NCBI RefSeq assembly: GCF_036634175.1
Contig: NZ_JAZIFX010000001.1
Coordinates: forward strand, 2,542,001 to 2,606,000
Source: Streptomyces sp. P9-A2
GTDB taxonomy: Bacteria > Actinomycetota > Actinomycetes > Streptomycetales > Streptomycetaceae
Direction of reading: 5' to 3'
DNA: 64,000 nt
Part shown: positions 1 through 8,355 of the stretch, piece after piece
How positions within the stretch are numbered: the first letter of the stretch is position 1
Layout: every line of letters begins with the position of its first letter
Made by a program: the position numbers and the translations under genes
The notes under the pieces: generated by a model
The model's input: only the letters and a program-made list of their open reading frames with translations
Databases searched by the model: none
What the model was told of the DNA's origin: nothing

Positions 1-450
1 GGTGCGCGGCCCGTGGGCGATGTCGCCGACGGGGCCGTAGGGCAGTGTGGTGGCGGGCCCTCCGTCGAGGGGGATCGCACGGGCCCAGGTGCGGCGCAGG
101 CTGGCCTGGCCGTGGGTGCTGAGCGCCAGGACCTTCCCGTCCGGGGTCCAGCCGCGCACCTGGGTCTTCATGCTCCCCCAGTGCGTCAGGCGCCTGCCGG
201 GGCCACCCTCGACCGGCGCGACGTGCACCTCGGGGGCGCCGTCACGGGTGGAGGTCCAGGCGACGGTGGTGCCGTCGGGCGAGATGCGGGGCGTCGTCAC
301 CGGCACGTTGTCGGCGCTGGCCCGCCAGGCGCGGCCACCGTCGAGCGGGGCGAGCCACACGTCGTCCTCGGCGGTGAAGGCGACCAACTCGCCGTGCAGA
401 TGCGGGAACCGGAAATAGGCGGCGGAGGCAATCGATGCAGGCTGTGTCAC
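1..450 (-). CDS. tricorn-type S41 protease homologue, N-terminal part (runs off window)
   Basis: This is the first 150 residues of a gene that continues left of the window. The GTG start at 450 reads MTQPASIASAAYFRFPHLHG. It is followed by beta-propeller style blades such as VAFTAEDDVWLAP and RISPDGTTVAWTSTRDGAPEV, with the ISPDGTxVA(F/W)TS signature of TolB/tricorn WD-like repeats. In the family this cytosolic protease degrades oligopeptides downstream of the proteasome; the propeller gates access and a C-terminal S41 domain, not seen here, holds the catalytic triad. A prolyl-oligopeptidase-like protein is the alternative, because only the propeller start is visible. Confidence 0.75.
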   Translation of the reverse strand, partial: MTQPASIASAAYFRFPHLHGELVAFTAEDDVWLAPLDGGRAWRASADNVPVTTPRISPDGTTVAWTSTRDGAPEVHVAPVEGGPGRRLTHWGSMKTQVRGWTPDGKVLALSTHGQASLRRTWARAIPLDGGPATTLPYGPVGDIAHGPRT

Positions 451-495
451 CCGGTCACCCTATGCAAGCGCGGTCGGCGTGGACAGGGGCTCGGA

Positions 496-1092
496 TCACT
501 TGCCCTCGACAGGGCGACAGGAGGGGTACTGGTCGCACCACACGGTCGTCGTGACGGTGACCGTGACGGTGGGTCGCGGGCCGCGGTCCGTGGGCTCGCC
601 CACCGCCGGCGGACTGGTGGCGTCGCAGTCGCCCAGGCCGTCGACCCGGAACACCTGTTTGCCGTCCACCTTCGCGGTGATGTCCCCGCGCACACAGGCG
701 CCGTTGACGGCGTGGGTGATCTTCCCGGTGACGGTGATCTCCTTGCCGCTCTCGGTCTCCCCGTCGCAGTCCACGGTAGCCACGGTCCTCGCGCTCGCGC
801 TCGCGGACCGCGACGACGCGCTCGCGTCGTTCCCGTAGGAGGCGGCGCAGTTGAGCCACCGCACGCCGTCCTTCTGGCGGTTGAGCTCCTCCGTGACCGT
901 CTCGTCGGTCGTGAGTGCCACCGCGGCCGAGCCGACCGAGCCCGGCTCGCACGCCACCGCCCCGCCCACGGCGGCCACGGCGAACCCCACGGCCAGTACC
1001 GGCCGCCGCCACCGTGCCCCTCGCCGGGTCCTTGACCACGACCTCGGCCGGGTCCCGCGCCAACTCCCTGTCAGTGCCCTCTTGGACGCCAT
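496..1092 (-). CDS. secreted or lipid-anchored hypothetical protein
   Basis: 198 residues from the ATG at 1092. The N-terminus is strongly basic (RGTRPRSWSRTRRGARWRR). A hydrophobic stretch (VLAVGFAVAAVGGAVAC, about residues 32-48) follows and ends in a Cys, so it resembles a Sec signal peptide or a weak lipobox. The mature part has six cysteines, a Ser/Ala-rich linker and a beta-rich stretch (ITVTGKITHAVNGACVRGDI), then a Thr/Val run and WCDQYPSC near the end. The even cysteine count suggests disulfides outside the cell. I do not recognise the family, and no clear ribosome binding site was seen, so the start is uncertain. Confidence 0.6.
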   Translation of the reverse strand: MASKRALTGSWRGTRPRSWSRTRRGARWRRPVLAVGFAVAAVGGAVACEPGSVGSAAVALTTDETVTEELNRQKDGVRWLNCAASYGNDASASSRSASASARTVATVDCDGETESGKEITVTGKITHAVNGACVRGDITAKVDGKQVFRVDGLGDCDATSPPAVGEPTDRGPRPTVTVTVTTTVWCDQYPSCRPVEGK

Positions 1093-1151
1093 GAACGGCA
1101 GCCTGCCACCGTCCCGGGCGTGACGGTAGGGCGCATACGGCCACCGCGCAC

Positions 1152-1157
1152 TACCGT
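1152..1157 (+). promoter_or_regulatory. leaderless-type -10 element for the gene at 1164
   Basis: TACCGT lies six bases before the ATG and no Shine-Dalgarno sequence intervenes. This is the TAnnnT-N6-start arrangement of Streptomyces leaderless transcripts. The same pattern recurs in front of seven other genes in this window. Confidence 0.5.
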
Positions 1158-1163
1158 GGGCGG

Positions 1164-1556
1164 ATGCGCAGCGAACGCCGGCTCAGAAGGCTCGTCGTGG
1201 ACGGTCCCGTCACTGGTGGGACAGCCGTCTATCTGTGGTCGGTGCGTCATCGGCACAGTACCGAGGACCCCTGTCAGGAGGTACTCACCCTGCATGGCGA
1301 CGGGAGGACGGCGCGCCTCGTGTTCCGGGGCGGCGAGGGGCGTTTCGTCCCCGACGGCTTCCTGCACTCGGGGTGCGTGGCCGTCAGTGGCCAGGGGACG
1401 CTGAACCTGCACGAGCCCGGTGTCGTACGGGCCTTCATCGACGAGGCGGCCCGGCGCGGGCTGCTCCCCGGGGCCGGATCCGGGCCCGGTTCCGCGGAGC
1501 TCGACGGCTGGGAGCTGTTCCCCGCGGTCGCCGCCGGCCGCGCGGCGGACGACTGA
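1164..1556 (+). CDS. conserved hypothetical protein
   Basis: 130 residues starting MRSERRLRRLVVDGPVTGG. The body reads as a beta-rich domain (TAVYLWSVRHRH, EVLTLHGDGRTARLVFRGG, CVAVSGQGTLNLHEPGVVRAFIDEA) with an acidic/Gly-rich C-terminus. No signal peptide or membrane segment is present, so a cytosolic location is likely. The ATG fits a leaderless transcript (TACCGT six bases upstream). It is divergent from the secreted protein at 496-1092, sharing about 70 bp of upstream DNA. I do not recognise a family or a function. Confidence 0.6.
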   Translation: MRSERRLRRLVVDGPVTGGTAVYLWSVRHRHSTEDPCQEVLTLHGDGRTARLVFRGGEGRFVPDGFLHSGCVAVSGQGTLNLHEPGVVRAFIDEAARRGLLPGAGSGPGSAELDGWELFPAVAAGRAADD

Positions 1557-1641
1557 CCGGGGCCCGGCAGCGCGGACCGTCAGGGGCCCGGGGCCCGGCA
1601 GCCCGGACCCGTCACGACCAGCGGCCCGACAGCCCGGCCCG

Positions 1642-2382
1642 TCACGACCAGCGGCCCGTGCGGGCCAGGAGTACGGCCGTCGCCGCGGTGCCGGCGGTGG
1701 AGGTGCGCAGGACGCTGCGGCCCAGGCGGTAGGGCTTGGCGCCGGCCTGCGCGAAGAGCTCCAACTCCTCCGGCGAGACGCCGCCTTCGGGGCCGACGAC
1801 CAGCACGATGCTTCCGGAGGAGGGGAGTTCGGCCCTCGCGAGGGGTTCGGTTCCGCTCTCGTGGAGGACGGCGGCGAAGTCCGCTTCGGCGAGAAGTGAC
1901 GCAACCTGTCGGGTCGTGGCCGCGTCCGCGACCTCCGGGAAGCGCGTACGGCGGGACTGCTTGCCGGCCTCGCGGGCCGTCGCCCGCCATTTGCCGAGGG
2001 ACTTCAGCCCGCGCTCGCCCCGCCACTGGGTGACACAGCGCGACGCCGACCACGGTACGACCGCGTCGACGCCGACCTCGGTCATCGTCTCCACGGCCAG
2101 CTCGCCCCGGTCCCCCTTGGGCAGGGCCTGGACGACCGTGAGCCGGGGCGACTCCACGGGTTCCTCGACGACGTCGCCGAGGCGCACGATCAGCCGGTCC
2201 TTGCCTTCGGTGCCGGTGACCTCGCCCTCGGCCCGGCGGCCGGCGCCGTCGGTGAGGACGACGGTCTCCCCGGCCCGCAGCCGTTTCACCGAGACGGCGT
2301 GCCGTCCCTCGGGGCCGTCGAGCACATGCCGGCCGGAGCCGTCCGTGCCGAAGTCGTCCACGACGAAGACCGGGGCGGTCAT
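1642..2382 (-). CDS. rsmE: 16S rRNA (uracil-1498-N3)-methyltransferase
   Basis: 246 residues, the usual RsmE length. The N-terminal PUA-like part (MTAPVFVVDDFGTDGSGRHVLDG) is followed by a C-terminal SPOUT trefoil-knot domain. The knot motif is LVVGPEGGVSPEELELF, and the YRLGRSVLRTSTAGTAA loop binds S-adenosylmethionine. The family methylates N3 of U1498 in 16S rRNA in the cytosol. Its ATG overlaps the stop of the upstream nitronate monooxygenase by four bases (2379-2382), so the two are translationally coupled. Confidence 0.93.
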   Translation of the reverse strand: MTAPVFVVDDFGTDGSGRHVLDGPEGRHAVSVKRLRAGETVVLTDGAGRRAEGEVTGTEGKDRLIVRLGDVVEEPVESPRLTVVQALPKGDRGELAVETMTEVGVDAVVPWSASRCVTQWRGERGLKSLGKWRATAREAGKQSRRTRFPEVADAATTRQVASLLAEADFAAVLHESGTEPLARAELPSSGSIVLVVGPEGGVSPEELELFAQAGAKPYRLGRSVLRTSTAGTAATAVLLARTGRWS

Positions 2383-3452
2383 CGGGCACCTCCCGCCGAC
2401 AACGCGTTCCGGGTGGCGGCGAGTTCGGCGGCCAGCACCTCCACCAGCTGCCCGGCGGGCAGCTCACGGGCCATCCGGTGGCCCTGTCCCGCCCACAGCG
2501 CCATGCCCTGCGGGTCCCCGGCGGCGGCCGCGGCCTTGCGCAGCGGGGCGGTCAGATGGTGGACGTCCGGGTAGGCGGCGGGCGCGTACGGGCCGTGCTC
2601 GCGCAGGAAGCGGTTGACCAGGGCGCGGGCCGGGCGTCCGGAGAAGGCGCGGGTCAGTTCGGTGCGGGCGTACAGGGGGTCGGTCAGCGCCCGCTTGTGC
2701 AGGGCGTGCGCGCCGGACTCGTGGGTGGCGAGGAACGCCGTGCCGAGCTGGGCCGCCGAGGCGCCGGCCGCGAGGACGGCGGCGATCTGGCTGCCGTGCA
2801 TGAGGGCGCCGGCCGCGACGACCGGGATGTCCACGGCTTCCCGTACCTGGCTGATCAGGGACAGCAGTCCGAAGCCGGCACCGTCGGCCTCCGGGTCGTC
2901 CCGGTGGGTGCCCTGATGGCCGCCGGCCTCGACACCCTGCGCGATCACCGCGTCGGCGCCCGCCTCCTGGACGGTCCGCGCCTCGTCGGGGGTGGTGGCG
3001 GTGGCCAGCGTGAACGTGCCGGCGCGACGCAGGGCGTCCAGGACGTCACGGGAGGGCACGCCGAAGTGGAACGACACCACCGGCACCGGGTTGTCGAGCA
3101 GGACGGCGAGTTTGGCGTCGTAGCCGTCGTCGCGGCCGCAGTCGGGGTCACCGAGCTCGGTGGAGTACCAGGGGGCCTCACCTGCCAGCTGGTGGGCGTA
3201 GACGCCGACGGCGGCGGGGTCGGCCGTCTCGGGCTGCGGCATGAAGACGTTGACGCCGAAGGGGAACCCGGTCAGCCCGCGCAGCTGTTTGATCTCCTGG
3301 TACATCCCGTCCGCGGTCTTGTACCCGGCGGCCAGGAACCCGAGTCCGCCCGCCTCGGACACGGCCGCGGCGAGCTGCGGCACGGCGACTCCACCCGCCA
3401 TCGGGGCCTGCACCACGGGGTGCCGGAGGAGGTCGGTGAAGGCCAAGGACAT
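2379..3452 (-). CDS. nitronate monooxygenase (2-nitropropane dioxygenase family)
   Basis: 357 residues forming an FMN-dependent TIM barrel. The N-terminal HPVVQAPMAGGVAVPQLAAAVSEAGGLGFLAAGYK is diagnostic. Also visible are ADAVIAQGVEAGGHQG (catalytic His region) and IPVVAAGALMHGSQIAAVLAAGASAAQLGTAF (phosphate-binding Gly loop). The family oxidises alkyl nitronates and may detoxify propionate-3-nitronate or related compounds. It is first in a two-gene unit with rsmE, downstream of dnaJ, in an arrangement common in streptomycetes. The physiological substrate cannot be told from sequence. Confidence 0.9.
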   Translation of the reverse strand: MSLAFTDLLRHPVVQAPMAGGVAVPQLAAAVSEAGGLGFLAAGYKTADGMYQEIKQLRGLTGFPFGVNVFMPQPETADPAAVGVYAHQLAGEAPWYSTELGDPDCGRDDGYDAKLAVLLDNPVPVVSFHFGVPSRDVLDALRRAGTFTLATATTPDEARTVQEAGADAVIAQGVEAGGHQGTHRDDPEADGAGFGLLSLISQVREAVDIPVVAAGALMHGSQIAAVLAAGASAAQLGTAFLATHESGAHALHKRALTDPLYARTELTRAFSGRPARALVNRFLREHGPYAPAAYPDVHHLTAPLRKAAAAAGDPQGMALWAGQGHRMARELPAGQLVEVLAAELAATRNALSAGGAR

Positions 3453-3494
3453 GACGGCATGTTGCCACGTCCTTCGGACATCTCCGAATTGGAT

Positions 3495-3640
3495 CAGGAC
3501 GGATCGGAGACAGATCGGGGGGGGCGGACCGGAGACGGATCAGGGAATGGACCGGGGGTGGATCAGGGAGCAGACCGGGGGCAGACCAGGGAGCGGACCG
3601 GAGACGGATCAGGGGGTGGACCGGAGACGGGCCGGAAACG
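3495..3640. repeat. degenerate purine-rich tandem repeat between dnaJ and the monooxygenase gene
   Basis: The 320-bp gap between dnaJ and the monooxygenase gene holds about ten loose copies of a 14-18-base unit built on GGACCGGAGACGGATCAGGG. Bases are strongly purine-biased on the + strand. No promoter was recognised, and the right part (3641-3773) shows nothing else. Confidence 0.6.
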
Positions 3641-3773
3641 GTTCGGGCCCGGATTCGAGGCCGACCCCGCCCTTGGCGCGGCACGCTTCCGGGAGGGTGC
3701 CGCGGAGACCTGGTCCGGTCCCCGCGGAAAGCACCCGCCCGTATGTCCGCCCGTCCGTATCCCTCAGCGCGTG

Positions 3774-4910
3774 TCAGCGCCCGTTGAAGGCGTCCTTCAA
3801 GCGGGAGAACAGGCCCTGCTGGCCCGGCTGGAACTGGCCCAGCGGCCGCTCCTCGCCACGGAGCTTGGCGAGTTCGCGCAGCAGACGCTCCTGCTCGACG
3901 TCGAGCTTGCCCGGGGTCTGCACCTCGACGTGCACGATGAGGTCGCCCCGGCCGCCGCCGCGCAGATGCGTGACGCCCCGGCCGTGCAGCGGGATCGACT
4001 GGCCGGACTGGGTGCCGGGCCGGATGTCGACCTCCTCCATGCCGTCCAGTGTCTCCAGCGGCACTTTGGTACCGAGGGCGGCCGCCGTCATCGGGAGGGT
4101 GACCGTGCAGTGCAGGTCGTCGCCGCGCCGCTGGAACATGTGGTGCGGCAGCTCGTGGATCTCGACGTACAGGTCGCCGGCGGGACCGCCGCCGGGGCCG
4201 ACCTCGCCCTCACCGGCCAGCTGGATCCTGGTGCCGTTGTCCACACCGGCCGGGATCTTCACCGTCAGGGTGCGGCGGGAGCGGATCCGTCCGTCGCCCG
4301 CGCACTCCGGGCACGGGTTCGGGACGACGGTGCCGAATCCCTGGCACTGCGGGCAGGGGCGCGAGGTCATGACCTGGCCCAGGAAGGACCGCGTGACCTG
4401 CGAGACCTCGCCCCGGCCGCGGCACATGTCACAGGTCTGCGCGGTGGTGCCGGGTGCGGCGCCCTCACCGCTGCAGGTGGTGCAGACGACCGCCGTGTCG
4501 ACCTGGATGTCCTTGGTCGTGCCGAACGCGGCCTCGTCCAGCTCGACTTCGAGGCGGATCATCGCGTCCTGGCCGCGGCGGGTGCGCGAGCGCGGACCGC
4601 GTTGCGACGCCGTGCCGAAGAACGCGTCCATGATGTCGGAGAAGTTCCCGAAGCCGCCCGCGCCGAAGCCGCCCGCGCCACCGCCGCCGGCCTGCTGGAG
4701 CGGGTCGCCGCCGAGGTCGTAGACCTGTTTCTTCTGCGGGTCCGACAACACCTCGTAGGCGGCGTTGATCTCCTTGAACCGTTCCTGCGTCTTCGGATCC
4801 GGGTTGACGTCCGGATGCAGCTCGCGGGCGAGTCGCCGGAAGGCCTTCTTGATCTCTTCCTGCGACGCGTCCCGGCGTACGCCGAGTACGGCGTAATAGT
4901 CGGTGGCCAC
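3774..4910 (-). CDS. dnaJ: chaperone DnaJ
   Basis: 378 residues with the complete type I DnaJ layout. The J domain has HPD at residues 32-34. A Gly-rich linker ([14 protein letters not shown]) follows. Four CxxCxGxG zinc repeats ([32 protein letters not shown]) precede the C-terminal substrate-binding domain. DnaJ stimulates the DnaK ATPase and delivers unfolded clients. GTG at 4910 follows the hrcA stop with no gap, so it is co-transcribed from the CIRCE-controlled promoter. This is the HrcA-linked paralogue (dnaJ2 in S. coelicolor) rather than the one in the dnaK operon. Confidence 0.95.
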   Translation of the reverse strand: MATDYYAVLGVRRDASQEEIKKAFRRLARELHPDVNPDPKTQERFKEINAAYEVLSDPQKKQVYDLGGDPLQQAGGGGAGGFGAGGFGNFSDIMDAFFGTASQRGPRSRTRRGQDAMIRLEVELDEAAFGTTKDIQVDTAVVCTTCSGEGAAPGTTAQTCDMCRGRGEVSQVTRSFLGQVMTSRPCPQCQGFGTVVPNPCPECAGDGRIRSRRTLTVKIPAGVDNGTRIQLAGEGEVGPGGGPAGDLYVEIHELPHHMFQRRGDDLHCTVTLPMTAAALGTKVPLETLDGMEEVDIRPGTQSGQSIPLHGRGVTHLRGGGRGDLIVHVEVQTPGKLDVEQERLLRELAKLRGEERPLGQFQPGQQGLFSRLKDAFNGR

Positions 4911-5927
4911 TTACGACTCCGCCAGGATCTGTCCGACGTACCGTGCCACTGCGCGTACCGCTCCCATCGTTCCCGGGTAATCCATGCGTGTCGGTCCGAC
5001 CACGCCGAGCTTGGCAACAGCCTCGCCGCCCGAACCGTAGCCCACCGACACGACGGACGTGGAGTTGAGTCCCTCGTGGGCGTTCTCATGACCGATACGG
5101 ACGGTCACGCCCGGATCCTTCGCCTCTCCGAGCAGCTTGAGAAGCACGACCTGCTCCTCGAGCGCCTCCAGAACAGGCCGGATCACCAAGGGAAAGTCAT
5201 GTCCGAAGCGGGTCAGATTGGCGGTGCCGCCGATCATCAACCGCTCCTCGTTCTCCTCGACCAGTGTCTCCAGCAGAGTGGAGAGCACGGTCGAGACCGT
5301 ACCGCGTTCCTCGGGGTCGAATCCCTCGGGAAGGTCCTCGACCAGGGATGGTACGTCGGTGAAACGGCGGCCCGCGACACGGCTGTTGAGCCGCGCCCGC
5401 AGATCCGCCAGGGTCGCCTCGCCGACCGGCGCCGGGCAGTCGACCATGCGTTGCTCGACTCGCCCGGTGTCCGTGATCAGCACCAGCATGGCGCGCGCGG
5501 GCGCCATCGCGAGCAGTTCCACGTGCCGCACGGTCGAGCGGGTCAGCGACGGGTACTGCACGACGGCGACCTGCCGGGTGAGCTGCGCGAGCAGCCGCAC
5601 CGTGCGGGCCACGACGTCGTCCAGGTCGACGGAGCCCTCGAGGAAGTTCTGGATGGCGCGCCGCTCGGGCGCGGTCATCGGTTTGACGCCGGCGAGCTTG
5701 TCCACGAAGAGCCGGTAGCCCTTGTCGGTGGGGATGCGCCCGGCGCTGGTGTGCGGCTGGGCGATGAAGCCCTCGTCCTCCAGGGCCGCCATGTCGTTGC
5801 GCACGGTGGCCGGGGAGACGCCGAGGTTGTGACGCTCGGTGAGGGCCTTGGAGCCGACGGGCTCCTCGGTACCGACGTAGTCCTGGACGATGGCGCGCAG
5901 CACCTGGAGCCTGCGTTCACTGAGCAT
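4911..5927 (-). CDS. hrcA: heat-inducible transcription repressor HrcA
   Basis: 338 residues from the ATG at 5927 ([18 protein letters not shown]), placed 7 bases after GGAGGT. The open frame extends further upstream, but the CIRCE operator lies there, so the longer start is unlikely. The N-terminal winged helix ([35 protein letters not shown]) binds DNA. The rest is the HrcA sensor/dimerisation domain, ending [13 protein letters not shown]. HrcA represses groE and its own operon, and GroEL controls its folding state. It is immediately followed by dnaJ. Confidence 0.96.
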   Translation of the reverse strand: MLSERRLQVLRAIVQDYVGTEEPVGSKALTERHNLGVSPATVRNDMAALEDEGFIAQPHTSAGRIPTDKGYRLFVDKLAGVKPMTAPERRAIQNFLEGSVDLDDVVARTVRLLAQLTRQVAVVQYPSLTRSTVRHVELLAMAPARAMLVLITDTGRVEQRMVDCPAPVGEATLADLRARLNSRVAGRRFTDVPSLVEDLPEGFDPEERGTVSTVLSTLLETLVEENEERLMIGGTANLTRFGHDFPLVIRPVLEALEEQVVLLKLLGEAKDPGVTVRIGHENAHEGLNSTSVVSVGYGSGGEAVAKLGVVGPTRMDYPGTMGAVRAVARYVGQILAES

Positions 5928-5965
5928 CACGCATACCTCCTCAAACCGTCCGCCCGGTACCTTCT

Positions 5966-5992
5966 CTGGCACTCTTCGCACGCGAGTGCCAG
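5966..5992. promoter_or_regulatory. CIRCE operator (HrcA binding site)
   Basis: A perfect 9-9-9 inverted repeat, CTGGCACTC-N9-GAGTGCCAG, sits 39 bases upstream of the hrcA ATG. It matches the actinobacterial form of CIRCE exactly, so hrcA-dnaJ should be autoregulated by HrcA. Confidence 0.95.
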
Positions 5993-6049
5993 ACTCCCCG
6001 CCCAGTGTACGACCGGGGGGTACTCCCCGGGCAAGGCCGGTCCCGCACC

Positions 6050-6097
6050 GTCCCGCACCGTCGCGCACCGTCGCGCACCGTCGCGCGGCGAAAGCCG
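6050..6097. repeat. 10-bp tandem repeat in the hrcA / metallo-hydrolase intergenic region
   Basis: Five consecutive copies of a CGCACCGTCG-type unit, the first two with C in place of G, lie between the CIRCE element and the divergent gene at 6118. They would form the distal promoter DNA of that gene. Confidence 0.7.
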
Positions 6098-6105
6098 TAG
6101 GCCGT

Positions 6106-6111
6106 TAGCGT
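6106..6111 (+). promoter_or_regulatory. leaderless-type -10 element for the gene at 6118
   Basis: TAGCGT is followed by six bases and then the ATG. No ribosome binding site is present. Confidence 0.5.
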
Positions 6112-6117
6112 CGCGGT

Positions 6118-6843
6118 ATGACGGTGGCTTGGGAAGAGTCGGGATGGGAACGGCTGGCGCCGGGAGTGGGGCGGTGCCGGCTTCCGGTGTGGGACTGCAC
6201 GGTGGGGCTCGTGGCCGGTACCGGCGCGGTGCTGCTCGTGGACGCCGGTTCGTCCCTGCGCGAGGGCGCGCGGTTGCGGGCCGAGGCGCAGGCGCTCGCC
6301 GGGCGGCGTGTGACGCATCTCGCGCTCACCCATCCCCACTTCGACCATGTGCTGGGGGCGGCGGTGTTCGCGGGCGCGGAGGTGTTCGGCGCGGTGGGCC
6401 TGGACACGGTGCTGGCGCGGGGCCGCGAGGAACTGTGCGCGGACGCGGAGCGCCACGGTCTGGACGCGCGGGCGGCCCGGGAGGCGGTGGACGCGCTGGT
6501 CCGCCCCCGGCACACGGTGTCCGGCGAGTGGACGCTCGACCTGGGCGGCGGACGGCGGGCACTCCTCGCGAACGTGGGCCCGGGGCACACGGCGCACGAT
6601 CTCGCGGTGCTGGTGCCCGGCGATCCGGATGTGGTGTTCTGCGGCGACCTGGTGGAGGAGTCCGGCGAGCCGCAGGCCGGCCCCGACGCCGTGCCGTCGC
6701 AGTGGCCGGGCGCCCTGGACCGGCTGCTGGCCCTGGGCGGCGAGGACGCGGTGTACGTTCCCGGCCACGGCGCGGCGGTGGACGCGGTGTTCGTACGGGC
6801 CCAGCGCGACGCCCTCGCGGCTCGCTTCGGCGTGTCGTGCTGA
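6118..6843 (+). CDS. MBL-fold metallo-hydrolase
   Basis: 241 residues of a metallo-beta-lactamase fold. The metal motif THPHFDH places ligands at H72, H74, D76 and H77. Further ligand regions are GPGHTAHDLAVLVPGDPDVVFCGDLVEE (His and Asp) and VYVPGHGAAVDA near the C-terminus. Enzymes of this subfamily are binuclear-zinc hydrolases of varied substrates (thioesters, lactones, phosphodiesters), and nothing here fixes which. The ATG has a leaderless promoter signature. It is followed 43 bases later by the DUF3097 gene on the same strand. Confidence 0.88.
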   Translation: MTVAWEESGWERLAPGVGRCRLPVWDCTVGLVAGTGAVLLVDAGSSLREGARLRAEAQALAGRRVTHLALTHPHFDHVLGAAVFAGAEVFGAVGLDTVLARGREELCADAERHGLDARAAREAVDALVRPRHTVSGEWTLDLGGGRRALLANVGPGHTAHDLAVLVPGDPDVVFCGDLVEESGEPQAGPDAVPSQWPGALDRLLALGGEDAVYVPGHGAAVDAVFVRAQRDALAARFGVSC

Positions 6844-6873
6844 GCCTTCGGCCGAACGGGGGGCCGCTTCTCC

Positions 6874-6879
6874 TATCGT
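6874..6879 (+). promoter_or_regulatory. leaderless-type -10 element for the DUF3097 gene
   Basis: TATCGT is followed by seven bases and then the ATG at 6887. No Shine-Dalgarno sequence is visible, so the DUF3097 gene probably has its own promoter rather than only read-through from the upstream gene. Confidence 0.5.
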
Positions 6880-6886
6880 CATCAGA

Positions 6887-7699
6887 ATGCGCTCGTACTC
6901 TCCTGATCTGACTCCTGGGTGGAAGAAGTCCCGGCCCGTCCCCGAGGTGCCGGCCGAGCCCGGTCTGGTCGTGGAGGAGCCCGGCAGCGGATTCTGCGGC
7001 GCGGTGATCCGCTGCGAGGCGGGCACGGTGACCCTGGAGGACCGCTTCGGCAAGCACCGGGTGTTCCCGCTGGAGCCGCGCGGCTTCCTGCTGGAGGGGC
7101 GCGTGGTGACGCTGGTGCGGCCCGCCGCCGGTCCGTCCCGGCCGACCCGTACGGCGTCCGGTTCGGTGGCGGTCCCGGGCGCACGCGCGCGCGTGGCGCG
7201 TGCCGGGCGCATCTACGTCGAGGGCCGGCACGACGCCGAACTGGTCGAGAAGGTGTGGGGCGACGACCTGCGCATCGAGGGCGTGGTCGTGGAGTACCTG
7301 GAGGGCGTCGACGACCTCCCGGCGATCGTCGAGGAGTTCGGTCCGGGCCCGGACGCACGGCTGGGGGTCCTGGTGGACCACCTGGTGCCGGGTTCGAAGG
7401 AGTCGCGCATCGCCGAGGCCGTCACCAGTGAGCACGCCCTGGTCGTCGGCCACCCCTACATCGACGTCTGGGAGGCGGTGAAGCCGTCGTCCCTGGGCAT
7501 CCCCGGCTGGCCCCGGGTGCCGCGCGGCCAGGACTGGAAGACGGGGGTGTGCCGGGCCCTGGGGTGGCGTGTGGCGAACACCGGCGAGGCGTGGCAGCAC
7601 ATCCTCGGCTCGGTGCGCTCCTACAGGGACCTGGAGCCGGCGCTCCTGGGCAGGGTCGAGGAACTGATCGACTTCGTCACGGAAAGCGGTGGGGCCTGA
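6887..7699 (+). CDS. DUF3097 family protein
   Basis: 270 residues starting MRSYSPDLTPGWKKSRPVPE. The conserved actinobacterial DUF3097 signature is clear: GRIYVEGRHDAELVEKVWGDDLRIEGVVVEYLEGVDDLPAIV, then LGVLVDHLVPGSKESRIAEAV and VVGHPYIDVWEAVKP. The VEGRHDAEL/DHL pattern resembles a Toprim-like metal site, so a nucleic-acid-related role is possible but unproven. The 3' end overlaps convergently with the Uma2 gene by 23 bases. Confidence 0.88.
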   Translation: MRSYSPDLTPGWKKSRPVPEVPAEPGLVVEEPGSGFCGAVIRCEAGTVTLEDRFGKHRVFPLEPRGFLLEGRVVTLVRPAAGPSRPTRTASGSVAVPGARARVARAGRIYVEGRHDAELVEKVWGDDLRIEGVVVEYLEGVDDLPAIVEEFGPGPDARLGVLVDHLVPGSKESRIAEAVTSEHALVVGHPYIDVWEAVKPSSLGIPGWPRVPRGQDWKTGVCRALGWRVANTGEAWQHILGSVRSYRDLEPALLGRVEELIDFVTESGGA

Positions 7700-8255
7700 C
7701 GCCCGGGAAGGTGCCGAATTCACTGGTGTCCAGGCCGATGCCCAGCATGTCGAGCGGCAGTCGATCACCGAAGTCCAGCTTCAGCTGTGCCTTGTAGTCG
7801 GCTGCGTCCCCCTCTCCGACGGGCATCGTGAGCAGGACGCAGTGCTCCATGATCGGGTCGATGATGAGGTACCCGGGAACCTTGCCGGCGGCGTAGATCG
7901 ACCGCTTGACGAGGTAATCCCGCACCACACTGGTCTTGGAGACGACCTCCACCACCAGCGTGATCAGCTCGGACGGCAGCAGCCGCCCTGCCTCGGGCGT
8001 GGCATCACGCTTGAGGACCACCAGATCCGGCACGGGCTCACTGGCCTCGTCGATGATGTCGACGTCCTGGGTCTGAAGGCGGGCCCACTGCTTGCGTGGG
8101 ATCTGGTCCAGGACGTCTTCCACGATCATGTTGTGCACAAGATCGGGACCGGCCATCATGACGATTTCCCCCCGGAGAAGCTCGACCCTGGCCCCCTCGG
8201 GAGGCTCGAACTCCTCGAAGAACCTGGTCATCCCACGCTCGTCCACAGCGGTCAT
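7677..8255 (-). CDS. Uma2 family (DUF820) restriction-endonuclease-like protein
   Basis: 192 residues from the ATG at 8255, which has GGAGGG eight bases upstream; an in-frame ATG at 8273 is the alternative. The Uma2 PD-(D/E)XK-like core is seen as VELLRGEIVMMAGPDLVHN, PVPDLVVLKR and ITLVVEVVSKTSVVRDYLVKRSIYAAGKVPGYLIIDP. The conserved E-x-D-L...E-V-x-S/K pattern is intact. These cytosolic proteins are abundant in streptomycetes and their biological role is unsettled. It sits alone on this strand between DUF3097 and hemW. Confidence 0.88.
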   Translation of the reverse strand: MTAVDERGMTRFFEEFEPPEGARVELLRGEIVMMAGPDLVHNMIVEDVLDQIPRKQWARLQTQDVDIIDEASEPVPDLVVLKRDATPEAGRLLPSELITLVVEVVSKTSVVRDYLVKRSIYAAGKVPGYLIIDPIMEHCVLLTMPVGEGDAADYKAQLKLDFGDRLPLDMLGIGLDTSEFGTFPGVRPHRFP

Positions 8256-8355
8256 CTCCGTGGCCCTCCACATCCGCCGCGTCCTTTTAGCGGCAGCCTA
8301 CGAACCAGGTTAGGGACCGAACCCGCGTTCCGTGGTGATTCACTCCGCCGAGTGA

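Noticed and set aside
2478..6911. A 1477-residue open frame on the + strand
   Set aside because: It is antisense to the nitronate monooxygenase, dnaJ and hrcA genes, with Arg/Gly/Ala-rich sequence and no family blocks. It is an effect of high GC.
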